Assembly (NCBI GenBank): GCA_036346225.1 | Contig: JARFIW010001457.1 | Span: 186,001-250,000 of the forward strand | Reading direction: 5' to 3' | Length of the DNA stretch: 64,000 nt | Source: Platerodrilus igneus | Taxonomy: Eukaryota; Arthropoda; Insecta; Coleoptera; Lycidae | Made by a program: the position numbers and the translations under genes | Notes under the pieces: model-generated | The model's database searches: none | What the model saw: only the letters and a program-made list of their open reading frames with translations | What the model was told of the DNA's origin: nothing | Shown here: one piece after another, positions 21,697 to 33,025 of the stretch | How the letters are laid out: each line of letters starts with the position of its first letter | Numbering within the stretch: position 1 is the first letter of the stretch

Positions 21697-22589
21697 CTCA
21701 TATTTAGACCAGGGTAGAAAATTAAATAATCACATCAAATAATTTTAATCACCGTGTATAAGGAATTTCATTAAATAATACGCGTTATTAAAACCATGAA
21801 GCATAAATAAACTCGGTTGTTTCAGTAAAAATAAGAAATTTAAATTATTTATAAGACGCTTTATATCAAAAGAAGCAGTATTGAAAAGCTCTGCGTGTAA
21901 TGTAATTATTCCTAAACAAAGAGAAATTATGTGCAAAGTTTATATTAATTAACCCTATTTTAAGTAACCGGTAGTAAAACAAAGTGTACATATAATAATT
22001 AATATTTAAGTTGTATTCGCTAAAAAAAAAATGAAAAGGATAGAGATCAATTTTAATTGGAGTTAATTAAACCGTTAATAACATATAATACCTATAGAAA
22101 CTTGTAAAAACCCAAGATTAAAATACCACGGAATAAAGCTCTGAGAATTAATATTATTTTGAACACCTGCGTAGTTTAAATATCACATTCGGCGTAAATT
22201 TTGCAGATAATTAATGTTTCAAAGAATCTTGGGGAAAACGTCGCATAATAGTTACGAGAATTGCTAAAGCTGGGTTATTTCACACTCCATGTGGACTAAA
22301 ATAATCGATAATAAAGAATATCAATTTGCACCAATACGAACAGGTTAGAGAAGGAAAGAGAAAATGCGTCAAGCAAAGACACATATTGTAAAAGGCGGGA
22401 TTTAAGCAACGTCATGGGGTTGCGATTGGTTAAAAATAGGATGCATATATGAGAGGTAGAAACAACAATTTCTGTACAAAATTAATTAGTTTTTCCCGGA
22501 CATGCTTGCGTGCCGTGTGGAAATTTTCTGAGATTTAAATGGGAACATGGCATGAGAAATTCTTTAGAATTACCCGTTTTGGGGAACAG

Positions 22590-22920
22590 ACCGATAGACA
22601 GGCTTTTTGCTATATATACCGAGATGAAGATAAACAAGCTCTCTTAGACTTTTGACGATTCGATGCGTTAAAAGCTCGTACATACGCGACTTGATTGAAG
22701 ATGTTAAACCGTGCATTTTAGTTTGATTAAATAATTTAAAAGTTTGCTAGTATATTTTAGTGATTCAAAATAGCTTGTTATTTACGTGCTAACATGAATG
22801 TACTTCAGTGCACTTAGATACAAGGTAATAAAATTTAGTTTCACTGTACCAATTAGCAAAATTTACAACGACGAATGTATACACAAAAGTAGGCAGTTTT
22901 GGCGTATATTGGTGACAGAA
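22590..22920 (+). promoter_or_regulatory. Possible LTR-like promoter block
   Basis: A clear TATA-like box (gctatatataccgag, about 22,608), then ~220 bases later an aataaaatttag signal (22,829) and, 75 bases on, ttggtgacagaagc (about 22,910), which resembles the primer-binding region after an LTR. The order TATA, poly-A signal, primer site fits an LTR, but no partner LTR or terminal duplication was found. Confidence 0.25.
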
Positions 22921-23800
22921 GCATGAATTTCTTTGCTATTTTTCGGGGGTGTTAATAATTAAATGGTTCAAATACGTGTCTGGATCCATGAAACAAGAGT
23001 CAGATAAACACAGATGAGTTCCGGAAAGGCCCAGAAACGACTTTGAATGGATGGTGATGGAGAAAATTTTAAAAGCGTAGAGAATCAGAAGCCGTAAATA
23101 TAATCCTGTTGAATGGTGTGATTAACTAAAGAAACGATACTTTGAAGCTACGAGGACAGTAACCTTCAGGTAAATTATACTATTTTGTTTGACATTTTTG
23201 TGTGTATTGAATGACTTTATAATTGATTTACTTTAAATGGACATTAGTGAAATTATACTAACCATAAAAGTTTAATTTTAAGAGGAAATTTATTTGTTTA
23301 AGTAAAAAGGGGTATTTTGTTTTGATGTTCGGGAATATGATGAAAATTTGGGTATGTCTTTGAGCTCAAGTAGACGAACCTGGTTAATTAACGTAAAGGG
23401 GTGGTAGATGCTCCCTTTATACTCAGACTCCGGTCTGCTTATATTGTTATATTAATTAGTAGGCATCCAACAAGGACTTTAATTTTGGATGCACAGTAAA
23501 ATGATAATAAAATTAATCTTGAAATTCTTTTTAAAACTGAAATTTATGCTGAGTTTTAATTTTGAAATTTTAATGTATTCTGAATATTGATGTAAATAGA
23601 GTTAACGTTGATGTTTTTGGTAGGAATGTGTTTGTGTTTTTTATGTATGAGGATGAAAGTTATCTAGGTGAGCAGCCGAGGCGAAAAGCGTAGTTCACGG
23701 ATTTTAAAGGTATCACAGCATTCTTGACGCCCAAACTGTGGGGCTCGAATGTTTTTTTGAAAGGGCCAGTACCTGCAGATATGAGAGGAAACACAGCATC

Positions 23801-23825
23801 TTATATATATATATATATATATATA
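23801..23825. repeat. (TA)n microsatellite
   Basis: Twelve TA units followed by AT-rich sequence. Confidence 0.9.
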
Positions 23826-24367
23826 CAATAATAAAAGTATAATAATATTAATAATAATATAATAAAATATTATGATACAAAATTTAATATATTGCACATG
23901 TAAAAAAAGATGCAATAAATATTAATATATTTGTATTGCATCTTCAAACATGTATACATTGGCTACATAACATTTATTAGTTATTTTTAGTCTGTTTAGC
24001 AGTATATGAAGATGAACATTATAAAAAGGTTTTGTATATTTTATTAAAGAGATGATATACAAAATATCCATTTCGAATGGACCTGCACCTTGCCGAAGTT
24101 CTAAATTACTAGAACAGGTGAAATGGCTTGCGTGTTCTAATGAGCTAAAGAGCCAAACTACAGGTCCAACCAAAGTAGTAGGGTCGTTAGTGAGGAACCA
24201 GACTAAGACAGGTCCCCGAAAGAGGGCAGCGGCTCTTTCGGTACTTAGATTGGCAGAGACCATAGGGGTCGGTATGGCAGTCTAAGACACACTACCGCGA
24301 TGTGGAAGGCAATGGGAAACCACCACATTATCTCCCAAGTACACAGCGTACCTAAATTATAACAAAC

Positions 24368-25525
24368 ATGATGGCATTCTCTGGGGTAAAAGATTTCGGA
24401 GTTAAAATAGTCCCCCATTCGGATCTCCGGGAGGGGACTACTTCGGAGGATGCGATCGGAAAGTTAAAAATAAGAGTCGGGAACATTCTGCGAGTCGGAC
24501 CGTGGAATGTTAGAAGTATGAAGCAAGTACGTAAGCTAGAGAACCTAAAAATCGAAATGAATAGGTTATCACTAGACATAGTAGGGATTAGTGAAGTTCG
24601 GTGGTCAGAGGCGGGGGATTTTTGGAGTGGAGACTTCAGGGTAATTCATTCAGGAGCAGAGGAAGGAAATTTGGGTGTGGGGATAGTTATGCGGAAAAAG
24701 ATAGGATACTGTGTACAAAATTACTTACAAAAGAACGAAAGAGTACTCATGGTTAGATTAGAATTTAAACCGGTAAACACAGTAATAATACAAGTATACA
24801 TGCCCACCTCTAGCTATAGTGACGAAGAGGTAGAAGACATCTACAAAGATATCGAAGACATATTAAGATACATAAAAGGACATGAAAATTTAATAATTAC
24901 GGGGGATTTTAATGCCGTGGCAGGTGAGGGTAGGGAAGGAGCGGTAGTAGGTTTATTTAGTTTAGACACGAGAAACGACAGGGGAAATAGGCTGGTAGAA
25001 TTTTGCGAAAAGAACAATTTAATCATCACAAACACATTATTTCAACATCATGCTAGAAGACGATATACGTGGAAGATGCCAGGAGATATAGGAAGATATC
25101 AAATAGATTACATTCTTGTTAGACAATGGTTTAAGAATCAAGTAAAAGACTGTAAAAGCTACCCAGAAGCAGATATAGATACTGACCACAACATCATAAT
25201 TATGAAGGCTGCACTTAAATTTAAGAATGTGAAAAAAAGAAACGGAAAAAGGCAATTGGACTTAGAGAAACTAAAAGATAAAGATATTCAAGAAAGATTC
25301 GAAAAAAAGTCAAATGAATTGCTCAAAGATATCGGGAAAATATCTGATACTAAGGAAGTAGAAACAGAATGGAATAACATTAAATCCAGCTCAGACATGG
25401 CGGCCAGAGATATTCTGGGGTATACACAAAAAGAAAATAAGAAACCATGGATAACAAAGGATATCGTGAATTTAATAGAAGAAAGACGAAAATACAAAAA
25501 TAAATCAGACGAAACAGGAAAATAG
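24368..25525 (+). CDS. RTE endonuclease and linker, intact 385-codon frame
   Basis: Starts at ATG 24,368 (tandem ATGATG). Endonuclease motifs in order: GPWNVRSM (about residue 44), VGISEVRW (about 73, catalytic Glu), IITGDFNAVAGEG (about 170), RNDRGNRLVEFC (about 197), RYTWKMPGDIGRYQIDYILV (about 227) and DIDTDHNIIIM (about 265; the usual SDH is TDH here). The rest is a charged linker toward reverse transcriptase. It ends at TAG 25,523-25,525, where the element would continue; the downstream text is still in similar coding style, so this is a premature stop. The enzyme nicks target DNA for reverse transcription. Confidence 0.85.
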   Translation: MMAFSGVKDFGVKIVPHSDLREGTTSEDAIGKLKIRVGNILRVGPWNVRSMKQVRKLENLKIEMNRLSLDIVGISEVRWSEAGDFWSGDFRVIHSGAEEGNLGVGIVMRKKIGYCVQNYLQKNERVLMVRLEFKPVNTVIIQVYMPTSSYSDEEVEDIYKDIEDILRYIKGHENLIITGDFNAVAGEGREGAVVGLFSLDTRNDRGNRLVEFCEKNNLIITNTLFQHHARRRYTWKMPGDIGRYQIDYILVRQWFKNQVKDCKSYPEADIDTDHNIIIMKAALKFKNVKKRNGKRQLDLEKLKDKDIQERFEKKSNELLKDIGKISDTKEVETEWNNIKSSSDMAARDILGYTQKENKKPWITKDIVNLIEERRKYKNKSDETGK

Positions 25526-26618
25526 AGATACAAAGCTATAAAATGGGAAATTATTCGAAAATGCAGGAAAGCTAAAGAACAATGGATTGATGAAAAGTGC
25601 AAAGAGGTACAAACGAAGATGGAAATAGGAAAGACAGACGAAGCATACAAATTAATTAGAATGAATTTTAGGGACAAAACCGTATAGCAAAAATATAAGG
25701 GACGCACAAGGAAACGTCATCATAGAAAACGTAGAGAAAGTGGGTAGATGGCAAGAATATATAGGGAATTTATATGCAGGAGAGGAACTAACTGCATTAG
25801 AACAGGAATCAGACATTGAAAATGATGACTTGGGATGATATCCTATACTTAGAGAGATTTTGAATTAGCTTAAAAAGTCTGAAAAATGATAGGGCGCCGG
25901 GTACAGATAAGGTGCAAGCAGACACTCTGAAAGCCGCTGGACAAGCAGTAACAGAACGTCTCTTCCAATTTGTAAGCTATATGTATGAGACAGACGAGAT
26001 ACCCAAAGATTTCAAACGTAGCATCATAGTAACTAACTATACCAAAAAAGAAAGGTGCAGATAGATGTGAAGATTTTCGAACAATAAGTTTGACAGTACA
26101 CGTTTTCAAAAATATTAACAAGAATTGTGCAAAGCCGAATGGAAAAACGGGTGGAAGAAATACTAGGAGAAGACCAATTTGGGTTTAGGCGAAACAGGGG
26201 AACGCGGGAGGCTATTTAAGCTCTGAGAGTGATAATGGAGAAAACAATAGAAAAAGGGGAAAGCGTGTATATAGGGTTTGTATATCTGGAAAAAGCATTC
26301 GACAATGTAAAATGGAAAAAAATGTTTGAAATACTCAAAAAGATTGGAATGAGCTATAGGGATAGACGAATAGTACATAGCTTATACAAAGATCAAACAG
26401 CGGTAATAGAATTAGAGCAGGAACGTAGAGAAGTAAACATTAGGAAAGGGGTGAGACAGGGATGTGCCCTATCCCCATTGATTTTTAACTTGTACATAGA
26501 CGACGCAATGAATACTGTCAAATGCAGGAAGACATTTGGAATTACTATGCAGGGACAAAAAATTGATATGCTTAGATTTGCAGATGATATAGCGGTATTA
26601 GCGTCTAGCAAGAGTTAG
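25526..26618 (+). pseudogene. RTE reverse transcriptase, frameshifted
   Basis: Coding fragments through 25,530-26,220 in changing frames (NLYAGEELTALEQESDIEND, LKNDRAPGTDKVQADTLKAA, EEILGEDQFGFRRNRGTREA), then the open piece 26,229-26,618 with the core: FVYLEKAFDNVKW, KGVRQGCALSPLIFNLYIDD and LRFADDIAVLA. The usual YADD is FADD. Several single-base breaks show that this copy is dead. Confidence 0.8.
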
Positions 26619-26635
26619 AACCTGTTCTTAATGAA

Positions 26636-27343
26636 ATGGAAACGGTTCTAACAGAGAGATACGGTATGAAAACTAACAAAACTAAAACTAAAGTTCTAGT
26701 ATGCAAAGGTGGGGAAAATAAATCAAAAACAAGAATACAAGTAAGTAACACGAACTTACAAGAGGTTAAGGATTTCTGCTACCTAAGAAGCCAAATAACG
26801 CAAGATGGGAAAAGCACAAAAGATATAAAACAAAGATTAGCACAAGGTCGTGCTACATTTAACAAGAAAAAGCAACTACTATGCTCAAAGACCACAAACA
26901 TAGAAACAAGGAAAAGATTGATTAAAACATATGTGTGAAGCACAGCACTGTACGGCTGTGAAGCCTGGACAGTAGGAGAAGCGGACAAGAAAAAGGTAGA
27001 AGCCTTTGAAATGTGGTGCTACAGACGTATGATGAAGATATCATGGACAGAAAAAGTTAAGAACGAAGAGGTACTAAAAATGGTAGGGAAAGAAAAAAAT
27101 ATGTGGAAAACGGTAAAAAAGAAGAGAGATAAGATGATAGGCCACATACTACGGCATGAGAGAATAGTGCGGAATATATTAGAAGCAGAGATAGGAAAAA
27201 AGAGAAAAAGAGGCAGACCTAGGTTAGACTACTGCACACAGATAGTAAAAGATGTAGGCTGTAGGGGTTTCAGGGAGATGGGTAAGCTAGCCCAGAATAG
27301 AAATCAATGGAGGTACGCATCCAACCAATCCCAAGATGGATAA
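26636..27343 (+). pseudogene. RTE C-terminal domain in two pieces
   Basis: Pieces 26,636-26,938 and about 26,940-27,343 (continuing past a TGA as STALYGCEAWTVGEADKKKV) make the conserved C-terminal region: VKDFCYLRSQITQDG, CYRRMMKISW, IGHILRHE and the basic GKKRKRGRPR ending. It ends at YASNQSQDG followed by TAA, the expected 3' end of the ORF. Confidence 0.8.
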
Positions 27344-27350
27344 ACTAATG

Positions 27351-28400
27351 ACGAAAAAATAACTGTGATGAGTATTATAAGAAACTACAAGAATTGGCTG
27401 AGCAATATTCTCGAATAATGTTAAGCGTGTGAAAGGATTTACTGGAAAACCATTACTTCGGCAAATGTCTAAGTGTTGGGGGATCTTGGTAGCCACAGAT
27501 TGCTTCACCCCCTTCACTGAATCTTGCTGAAATAGGGCATAAAATTAGAAAACAATGGAAGGGGAACGAGCTGTATACACATGCTGTGTGAGAATTTCAG
27601 GGAACTATGTAGGTTAGCTCAGAATATAAATAAGTGCAGGTACTTGTCCAACCAGTTTTGAGACGGAAAACTTAATGACGAAAAAATAAGCGCAGATAAA
27701 TCTGATGATTAGTATAAACAACTAGTTGTTGGTTGCGAAATATCTGCAACTAATGAGGACTGTGCGAAAAGATATATTGGAAAATATACTAAATCGGTAA
27801 ATGGTTAAGTGTTGGGGGAACTTGGCAGCCACAGGCTGCTTACCTCCCTTCACAACCACTTAAGGTCGGAGAAATAGGGTATATAATTGTAAAACAATAG
27901 AAGGTGACTGAACTGCATCTAACAAGAAAGAATAGCGCTTATGAGAAAAGACAACAAACATAAAACAAGAAGAAAATTGTTGAAAGCATATGTGTGGAGC
28001 ACAGCACAGTATGCCTATGAAATATGGGCAGTCTGAAACGCAGACAGAAAAACGGTAGCAGCCTTTTGAAATGCTGTGCTTCAGATGTATGAGGACGATA
28101 GCATGGACAGACAAAGATAATAACAAATAGGTTATAGAAATAGTAAGGGAACAAGGATATCTGGGGAAAAAGATAAAAGAAATAGAAGGGCAGAATAGGT
28201 TCTAAGGCATTTTTGGGGAATAGTATGGGATATATTACAAGCAGAGATAGGAAAAAAAAGGTAGATGTAGACCTAGATCAGATAGTTATAGATGCAGACT
28301 GCAAATTTAAGGGAAATCTGTAGGTTAGTTCAGAATAGGAAACAATGATGGTACGCGTCTAACCAGTTCCAGGACTGAAGACCTAATGATGATGATAGAA
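27351..28400 (+). repeat. Two further decayed copies of the RTE 3' end in tandem
   Basis: The ending aatggaggtacgcatccaac (27,307) recurs as aagtgcaggtacttgtccaac (about 27,630) and as aatgatggtacgcgtctaac (about 28,346). The 3' non-coding phrase aagtgttgggggatcttggtagccaca (27,470) recurs at 27,809. The middle of the last copy (27,940-28,260) matches the C-terminal coding region with many stops. Confidence 0.75.
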
Positions 28401-28464
28401 AATATATGTTTGGAAAAACTTTCGTTCTTGTGTAATTGCTGGTTGTAGCAATTATAATAATTCT

Positions 28465-31400
28465 GAGGAAAAATTTTTTTTAATTTTTTTATGGTGTTAT
28501 TATTTCAAAAAGTTAGTGAACCGGGGTGAACACGTTTCTGTAAAAGATATGGGTTATTTCAGTACACCTACACTAACTGCCTACCAAGTTTCAAGTGCGC
28601 AGGAATTACAAAAGCTACGAAAAAAATTTTTTAATTTGCTTATTTTGTCCTTATGCAAATTCCAAAAAATTTGTGAATCGGGGTGAATACATTTCTGTAA
28701 GAGGTATGTGTTGTTGTGGAACACCCACACTAGATTTCTACCATGTTTCAAGAGCACAGGTCTTACTGACGCTAAGAAAAAGTTTTTTAATTTTGTTATG
28801 GTGTCATTAGGTTAATTTCAAAGAATTTGAGAACCATATCAAATACGTTTCTGTAAAAGGTATGTATTGTTTTAGTACACCTGCACTAGCTATCTACCAA
28901 GTTTCGAGAACGCAGGTCTTACAAAAGCTAAGAAAAAAATTTCTTAATTTTCTTATGGTGTCATTATGCAAATTCCAAAAAAGTTAGTGAACCGGGGCAA
29001 ACACGTTTCCGTAAAAGATATGGGTTGTTTTGGTACATCTACACTAGCTTTCTACCAAGTTTCAAGAGCGCAGGTCTTACAGAAGCTAATGAAAATTTTT
29101 TTAAATTTTTTTATGGTGTCATTAGGCAAATTTCAAAAAAGTTAGTGAACTGGGGTGAACACGTCTTTGTAAAAGATATGGGTAATTTTAGTACACCTAC
29201 ACTAACTGCCTACCAAGTTTCAAGAGCACGGGTATTACAAAAGCTAAGAAAAAAATTTTTAATATTCTTGTGGTATCATTATGCAAATTCCAAAAAATTT
29301 AGTGAACAGGGGCGAACACATTTCTGTAAAAGATATGGGTTGTTTTAGTACAACTACACTAACTGTGTACCAAGTTTCAAAAGAGCAGGTATTACAAAAG
29401 CTAAAAAAATTTTTTTTTAATTTGCTCAAGTTGTCCTTACGCAAATTCCAAACAAATTGTGAACCGAGGCGTATACGTTTCTGTAAAAGTATGTACTGTT
29501 TTGGTACACCTACACTAGCTTTTTACCAAGTTTCAAGAGTGCAGGTATTACAAAAGCTAAGAAAAAATTTTTTTAATTTGCTTAAGTTGTCCTTATGCAA
29601 ATTCCTAAAAAGTTGTGAACCGAGGCGTACACGTTTCTGTAAAAGGTATATGTTGTTTTGGTACACCTACACTAAGTTTCTACCAAGTTTCGAAAGCGCA
29701 GGTCTTACAAAAGATAAGAAAATTTTTTTTTAATTTTCTTATTGTATCATAATGCCAATTCCAAAAATGTTAGTGAATGGGGACGAACACGTTTCTGTAA
29801 AAGATATGGGTTGTTTAAGTACACGTACACTGACCGCCGACCAAGTTTCGCAAGCGCAGGTATTACAAAAGCTAAGAAAAAATTTTTTAATTTCTTTTAG
29901 TTGTCCTTACGCAAATTCCAAACAAATTGTGAACCGGGGCGAACATATTTCTGTAAAAGGTATGTGTTGTTTTGATACACCTATACTAGCTTTCACCAAG
30001 TTTCAAGAGCGCAGGTCTTACAGAAACTAAGAACAAAATTTTTTAATTTTCTTACTGTGTCATTACGCCAATTCCAAAAAAGTTAGTGAGCGGGGACGAC
30101 AACGTTTTTGTGAAAGATATGGGTTGTTTTAGTACACGTACACTGACTGCCTACCAAATTTCAAGAGTGCAGGTCTTACAAAAGCTAAGAAATTTTTTTT
30201 TTAATTTTCTTATTGTATCATTATGCCAATTCCAAAAAAGTTAGTGAATGGGGACGAACACGTTTCTGTAAAAGATATGGGTTGTTTAAGTACACGTACA
30301 CTGACCGCCGACCAAGTTTCGCAAGCGCAGGTATTACAAAAGCTAAGAAAAAATTTTTTAATTTCTTTTAGTTGTCCTTACGCAAATTCCAAACAAATTG
30401 TGAACCGGGGCGAACATGTTTCAGTAAAAGGTTTGTGTTGTTTTGATACACCTATACTAGCTTTCACCAAGTTTCAAGAGCGCAGGTCTTACAGAAACTA
30501 AGAACAAAATTTTTTAATTTTCTTACTGTGTCATTACGCCAATTCCAAAAAAGTTAGTGAGCGGGACGACAACGTTTTTGTGAAAGATATGGGTTGTTTT
30601 AGTACACGTACACTGACTGCCTACCAAATTTCAAGAGTGCAGGTCTTACAAAAGCTAAGAAATTTTTTTTTTAATTTTCTTATTGTATCATTATGCCAAT
30701 TCCAAAAAAGTTAGTGAATGGGGACGAACACGTTTCTGTAAAAGATATGGGTTGTTTAAGTACACGTACACTGACCGCCGACCAAGTTTCGCAAGCGCAG
30801 GTATTACAAAAGCTAAGAAAAAATTTTTTAATTTCTTTTAGTTGTCCTTACTCAAATTCCAAACAAATTGTGAACCGGGGCGAACATGTTTCTGTAAAAG
30901 GTATGTGTTGTTTTGATACACCTATACTAGCTTTCACCAAGTTTCAAGAGCGCAGGTCTTACAGAAACTAAGAACAAAATTTTTTAATTTTCTTACTGTG
31001 TCATTACGCCAATTCCAAAAAAGTTAGTGAGCGGGGACGACAACGTTTTTGTGAAAGATATGGGTTGTTTTAGTACACGTACACTGACTGCCTACCAAAT
31101 TTCAAGAGTGCAGGTCTTACAAAAGCTAAGAAATTTTTTTTTTAATTTTCTTATTGTATCATTATGCCAATTCCAAAAAAGTTAGTGAATGGGGACGAAC
31201 ACGTTTCTGTAAAAGATATGGGTTGTTTAAGTACACGTACACTGACCGCCGACCAAGTTTCGCAAGCGCAGGTATTACAAAAGCTAAGAAAAAATTTTTT
31301 AATTTCTTTTAGTTGTCCTTACGCAAATTCCAAACAAATTGTGAACCGGGGCGAACATGTTTCAGTAAAAGGTTTGTGTTGTTTTGATACACCTATACTA

Positions 31401-32345
31401 GCTTTCACCAAGTTTCAAGAGCGCAGGTCTTACAGAAACTAAGAACAAAATTTTTTAATTTTCTTACTGTGTCATTACGCCAATTCCAAAAAAGTTAGTG
31501 AGCGGGGACGACAACGTTTTTGTGAAAGATATGGGTTGTTTTAGTACACGTACACTGACTGCCTACCAAATTTCAAGAGTGCAGGTCTTACAAAAGCTAA
31601 GAAATTTTTTTTTTAATTTTCTTATTGTATCATTATGCCAATTCCAAAAAAGTTAGTGAATGGGGACGAACACGTTTCTGTAAAAGATATGGGTTGTTTA
31701 AGTACACGTACACTGACCGCCGACCAAGTTTCGCAAGCGCAGGTATTACAAAAGCTAAGAAAAAATTTTTTAATTTCTTTTAGTTGTCCTTACTCAAATT
31801 CCAAACAAATTGTGAACCGGGGCGAACATGTTTCTGTAAAAGGTATGTGTTGTTTTGATACACCTATACTAGCTTTCACCAAGTTTCAAGAGCGCAGGTC
31901 TTACAGAAACTAAGAACAAAATTTTTTAATTTTCTTACTGTGTCATTACGCCAATTCCAAAAAAGTTAGTGAGCGGGGACGACAACGTTTTTGTGAAAGA
32001 TATGGGTTGTTTTAGTACACGTACACTGACTGCCTACCAAATTTCAAGAGTGCAGGTCTTACAAAAGCTAAGAAAATTTTTTTTTAATTTTCTTATTGTA
32101 TCATTATGTCAATTCCAAAAAAGTTAGTGAATGGGGACGAACACGTTTCTGTAAAAGATATGGGTTGTTTAAGTACACGTACACTGACCGCCGACCAAGT
32201 TTCGCAAGCGCAGGTATTACAAAAGCTAAGAAAAAATTTTTTAATTTGTTTAAGTTGTCCTTATGGAAATTCCAAAGAAATTGTGAACCGGGGGGAAAAA
32301 GAGTGCAGGTTACAGAAGCTAAGAAAAAATTTTTTTAATTTTCTT
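28465..32345. repeat. 157-bp satellite array, about 25 monomers
   Basis: Monomers of about 157 bp start with gcaaattccaaaaaagttagtgaaccgggg and end in an A-run/T-run and ttatggtgtcattat. The phrase recurs at about 28,509, 28,665, 28,822, 28,979, 29,137, 29,294, 29,450, 29,608 and 29,764. The left eight monomers are individually diverged; the right part is organised into trimers. The last monomer (about 32,265-32,345) has lost ~70 bp. Short open frames of 92 codons recur here; they are by-products of 3 x 157 = 471 keeping frame. Confidence 0.95.
29752..32105. repeat. 471-bp higher-order repeat (trimer), five full copies
   Basis: Copies begin at 29,752, 30,223, 30,693, 31,164 and 31,635; a partial sixth begins at 32,106. 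Each has three distinct 157-bp monomers: A (gtgaatggggacgaac, gaccgccgacc), B (aaacaaattgtgaaccggggc, cctatactagctttcacc) and C (gtgagcggggacgacaacg, ctgcctaccaaatttc). The copy at 30,223 is one base shorter (gcgggacg). Copies 30,223 and 31,164 share variants (acgcaaattcc, tcagtaaaaggtttg), and copies 30,693 and 31,635 share others (actcaaattcc, tctgtaaaaggtatg). Confidence 0.95.
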
Positions 32346-32347
32346 AT

Positions 32348-32758
32348 GGTAATCCCGATACACGAACTTTAGCAATCCTTCCATATATACACAAAGTAAC
32401 AGACCGAATTGGCAAAATTCTACGTAAACACAACATCAAAACAATCTATAAACCCACCAATAAAATTTCACAAATATTACCAACCCCAAAAGATTCCGAA
32501 AATAGTCTTAAAGCCTCCGGCGTATATAGTACACCTCGCAGTTGCGATTTAGTATACATAGGAGAAACAGGACAGTCAGTACAGACTAGACTAAACGAGC
32601 ATAAGCGATGCTTAAGAACAAGCCAATACAATCGCTCAGCGGTGGTCGAACACCAACATGAAACAGGTCATACCATTGACTTTGACAAGACGAAACTCAT
32701 TGCTAAAATTCCATTTTTCTACAATAGAAAAATTAGAGAATCCATAGAATCCATATGA
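32348..32758 (+). CDS. GIY-YIG endonuclease domain of a Penelope-like element, partial
   Basis: A frame of 136 codons, unbroken from the satellite edge to TGA 32,756-32,758, with no ATG because the 5' part is missing. It reads as the reverse transcriptase-to-endonuclease linker (LPYIHKVTDRIGKILRKHNI, YKPTNKISQIL) followed by the GIY-YIG core: GVY and YIGETGQSVQTRLNEHKR, with the conserved Arg and His of the family, then the SAVVEHQHETGHTIDF segment. In the family this domain nicks DNA for target-primed reverse transcription. The frame has no stops, so the fragment is not old. Confidence 0.85.
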   Translation, partial: GNPDTRTLAILPYIHKVTDRIGKILRKHNIKTIYKPTNKISQILPTPKDSENSLKASGVYSTPRSCDLVYIGETGQSVQTRLNEHKRCLRTSQYNRSAVVEHQHETGHTIDFDKTKLIAKIPFFYNRKIRESIESI

Positions 32759-32990
32759 CACTCCTCTCTATTCATGATCACTCATGCATCAAGTTCTCGC
32801 CCTATATAAACTACCACTTTCGCTACTTTCACCAGTTACTTCGCCACAAGACAATTTTGGCTTTGAATGGGTTAGTGAGTCTGCTAGTTCAATAACTCTA
32901 CTCTTTACACTTTAACTTGTCTACTTAATATTATCATTCTTATCTTTATTATTATTTTTTTAATTTTATTACTCATTTTCTTTTCTTGTC

Positions 32991-33025
32991 CTGATGAAGC
33001 CCCTTACAAAAGTGGGCGAAACGTC
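32991..33025 (+). ncRNA. Hammerhead-ribozyme-like core in the Penelope tail
   Basis: The motif ctgatga is followed by a gccc...gggc stem with an 11-base loop, then gaaac and gtc. These are the two conserved hammerhead boxes (CUGAUGA and GAAA) in the right order and spacing. Penelope-like elements are known to carry minimal hammerheads. Here stem III is very short or absent (gaaacgtc), so activity is doubtful. Confidence 0.5.

Larger units (their letters stand above)
21045..24039. other. AT-rich stretch without recognisable genes
   Basis: No coherent protein-coding frame. It contains a (TA)n tract and a possible LTR-like promoter block, both listed separately. Otherwise I see nothing. Confidence 0.5.
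24040..27350 (+). mobile_element. RTE-type non-LTR retrotransposon, degenerate
   Basis: One element reading left to right: a leader with the phrase gatgtggaaggcaatgggaaaccacc (24,300-24,326), typical of RTE-like leaders as I remember them, an intact endonuclease ORF, a broken reverse transcriptase and a C-terminal domain ending in GKKRKRGRPRLDY. Proteins like this are often mislabelled 'craniofacial development protein 2-like' in insect annotations. No target duplication was found; the 3' end merges into further partial copies. Confidence 0.85.

Noticed and set aside
24052..24285. Plus-strand 77-codon frame before the RTE endonuclease
   Set aside because: It sits in the element leader and may be a piece of a short ORF1, but no domain or start context supports it as a separate gene.
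28465..32345. Possible CRISPR-like array
   Set aside because: The repeat fills the whole unit with no unique spacers, and the genome is eukaryotic.
29752..32372. Recurring 92-codon open frames beginning MPIPKK
   Set aside because: They are satellite monomers. The frame recurs because 471 bp is divisible by three; there is no start context, and the protein is just the repeat translated.
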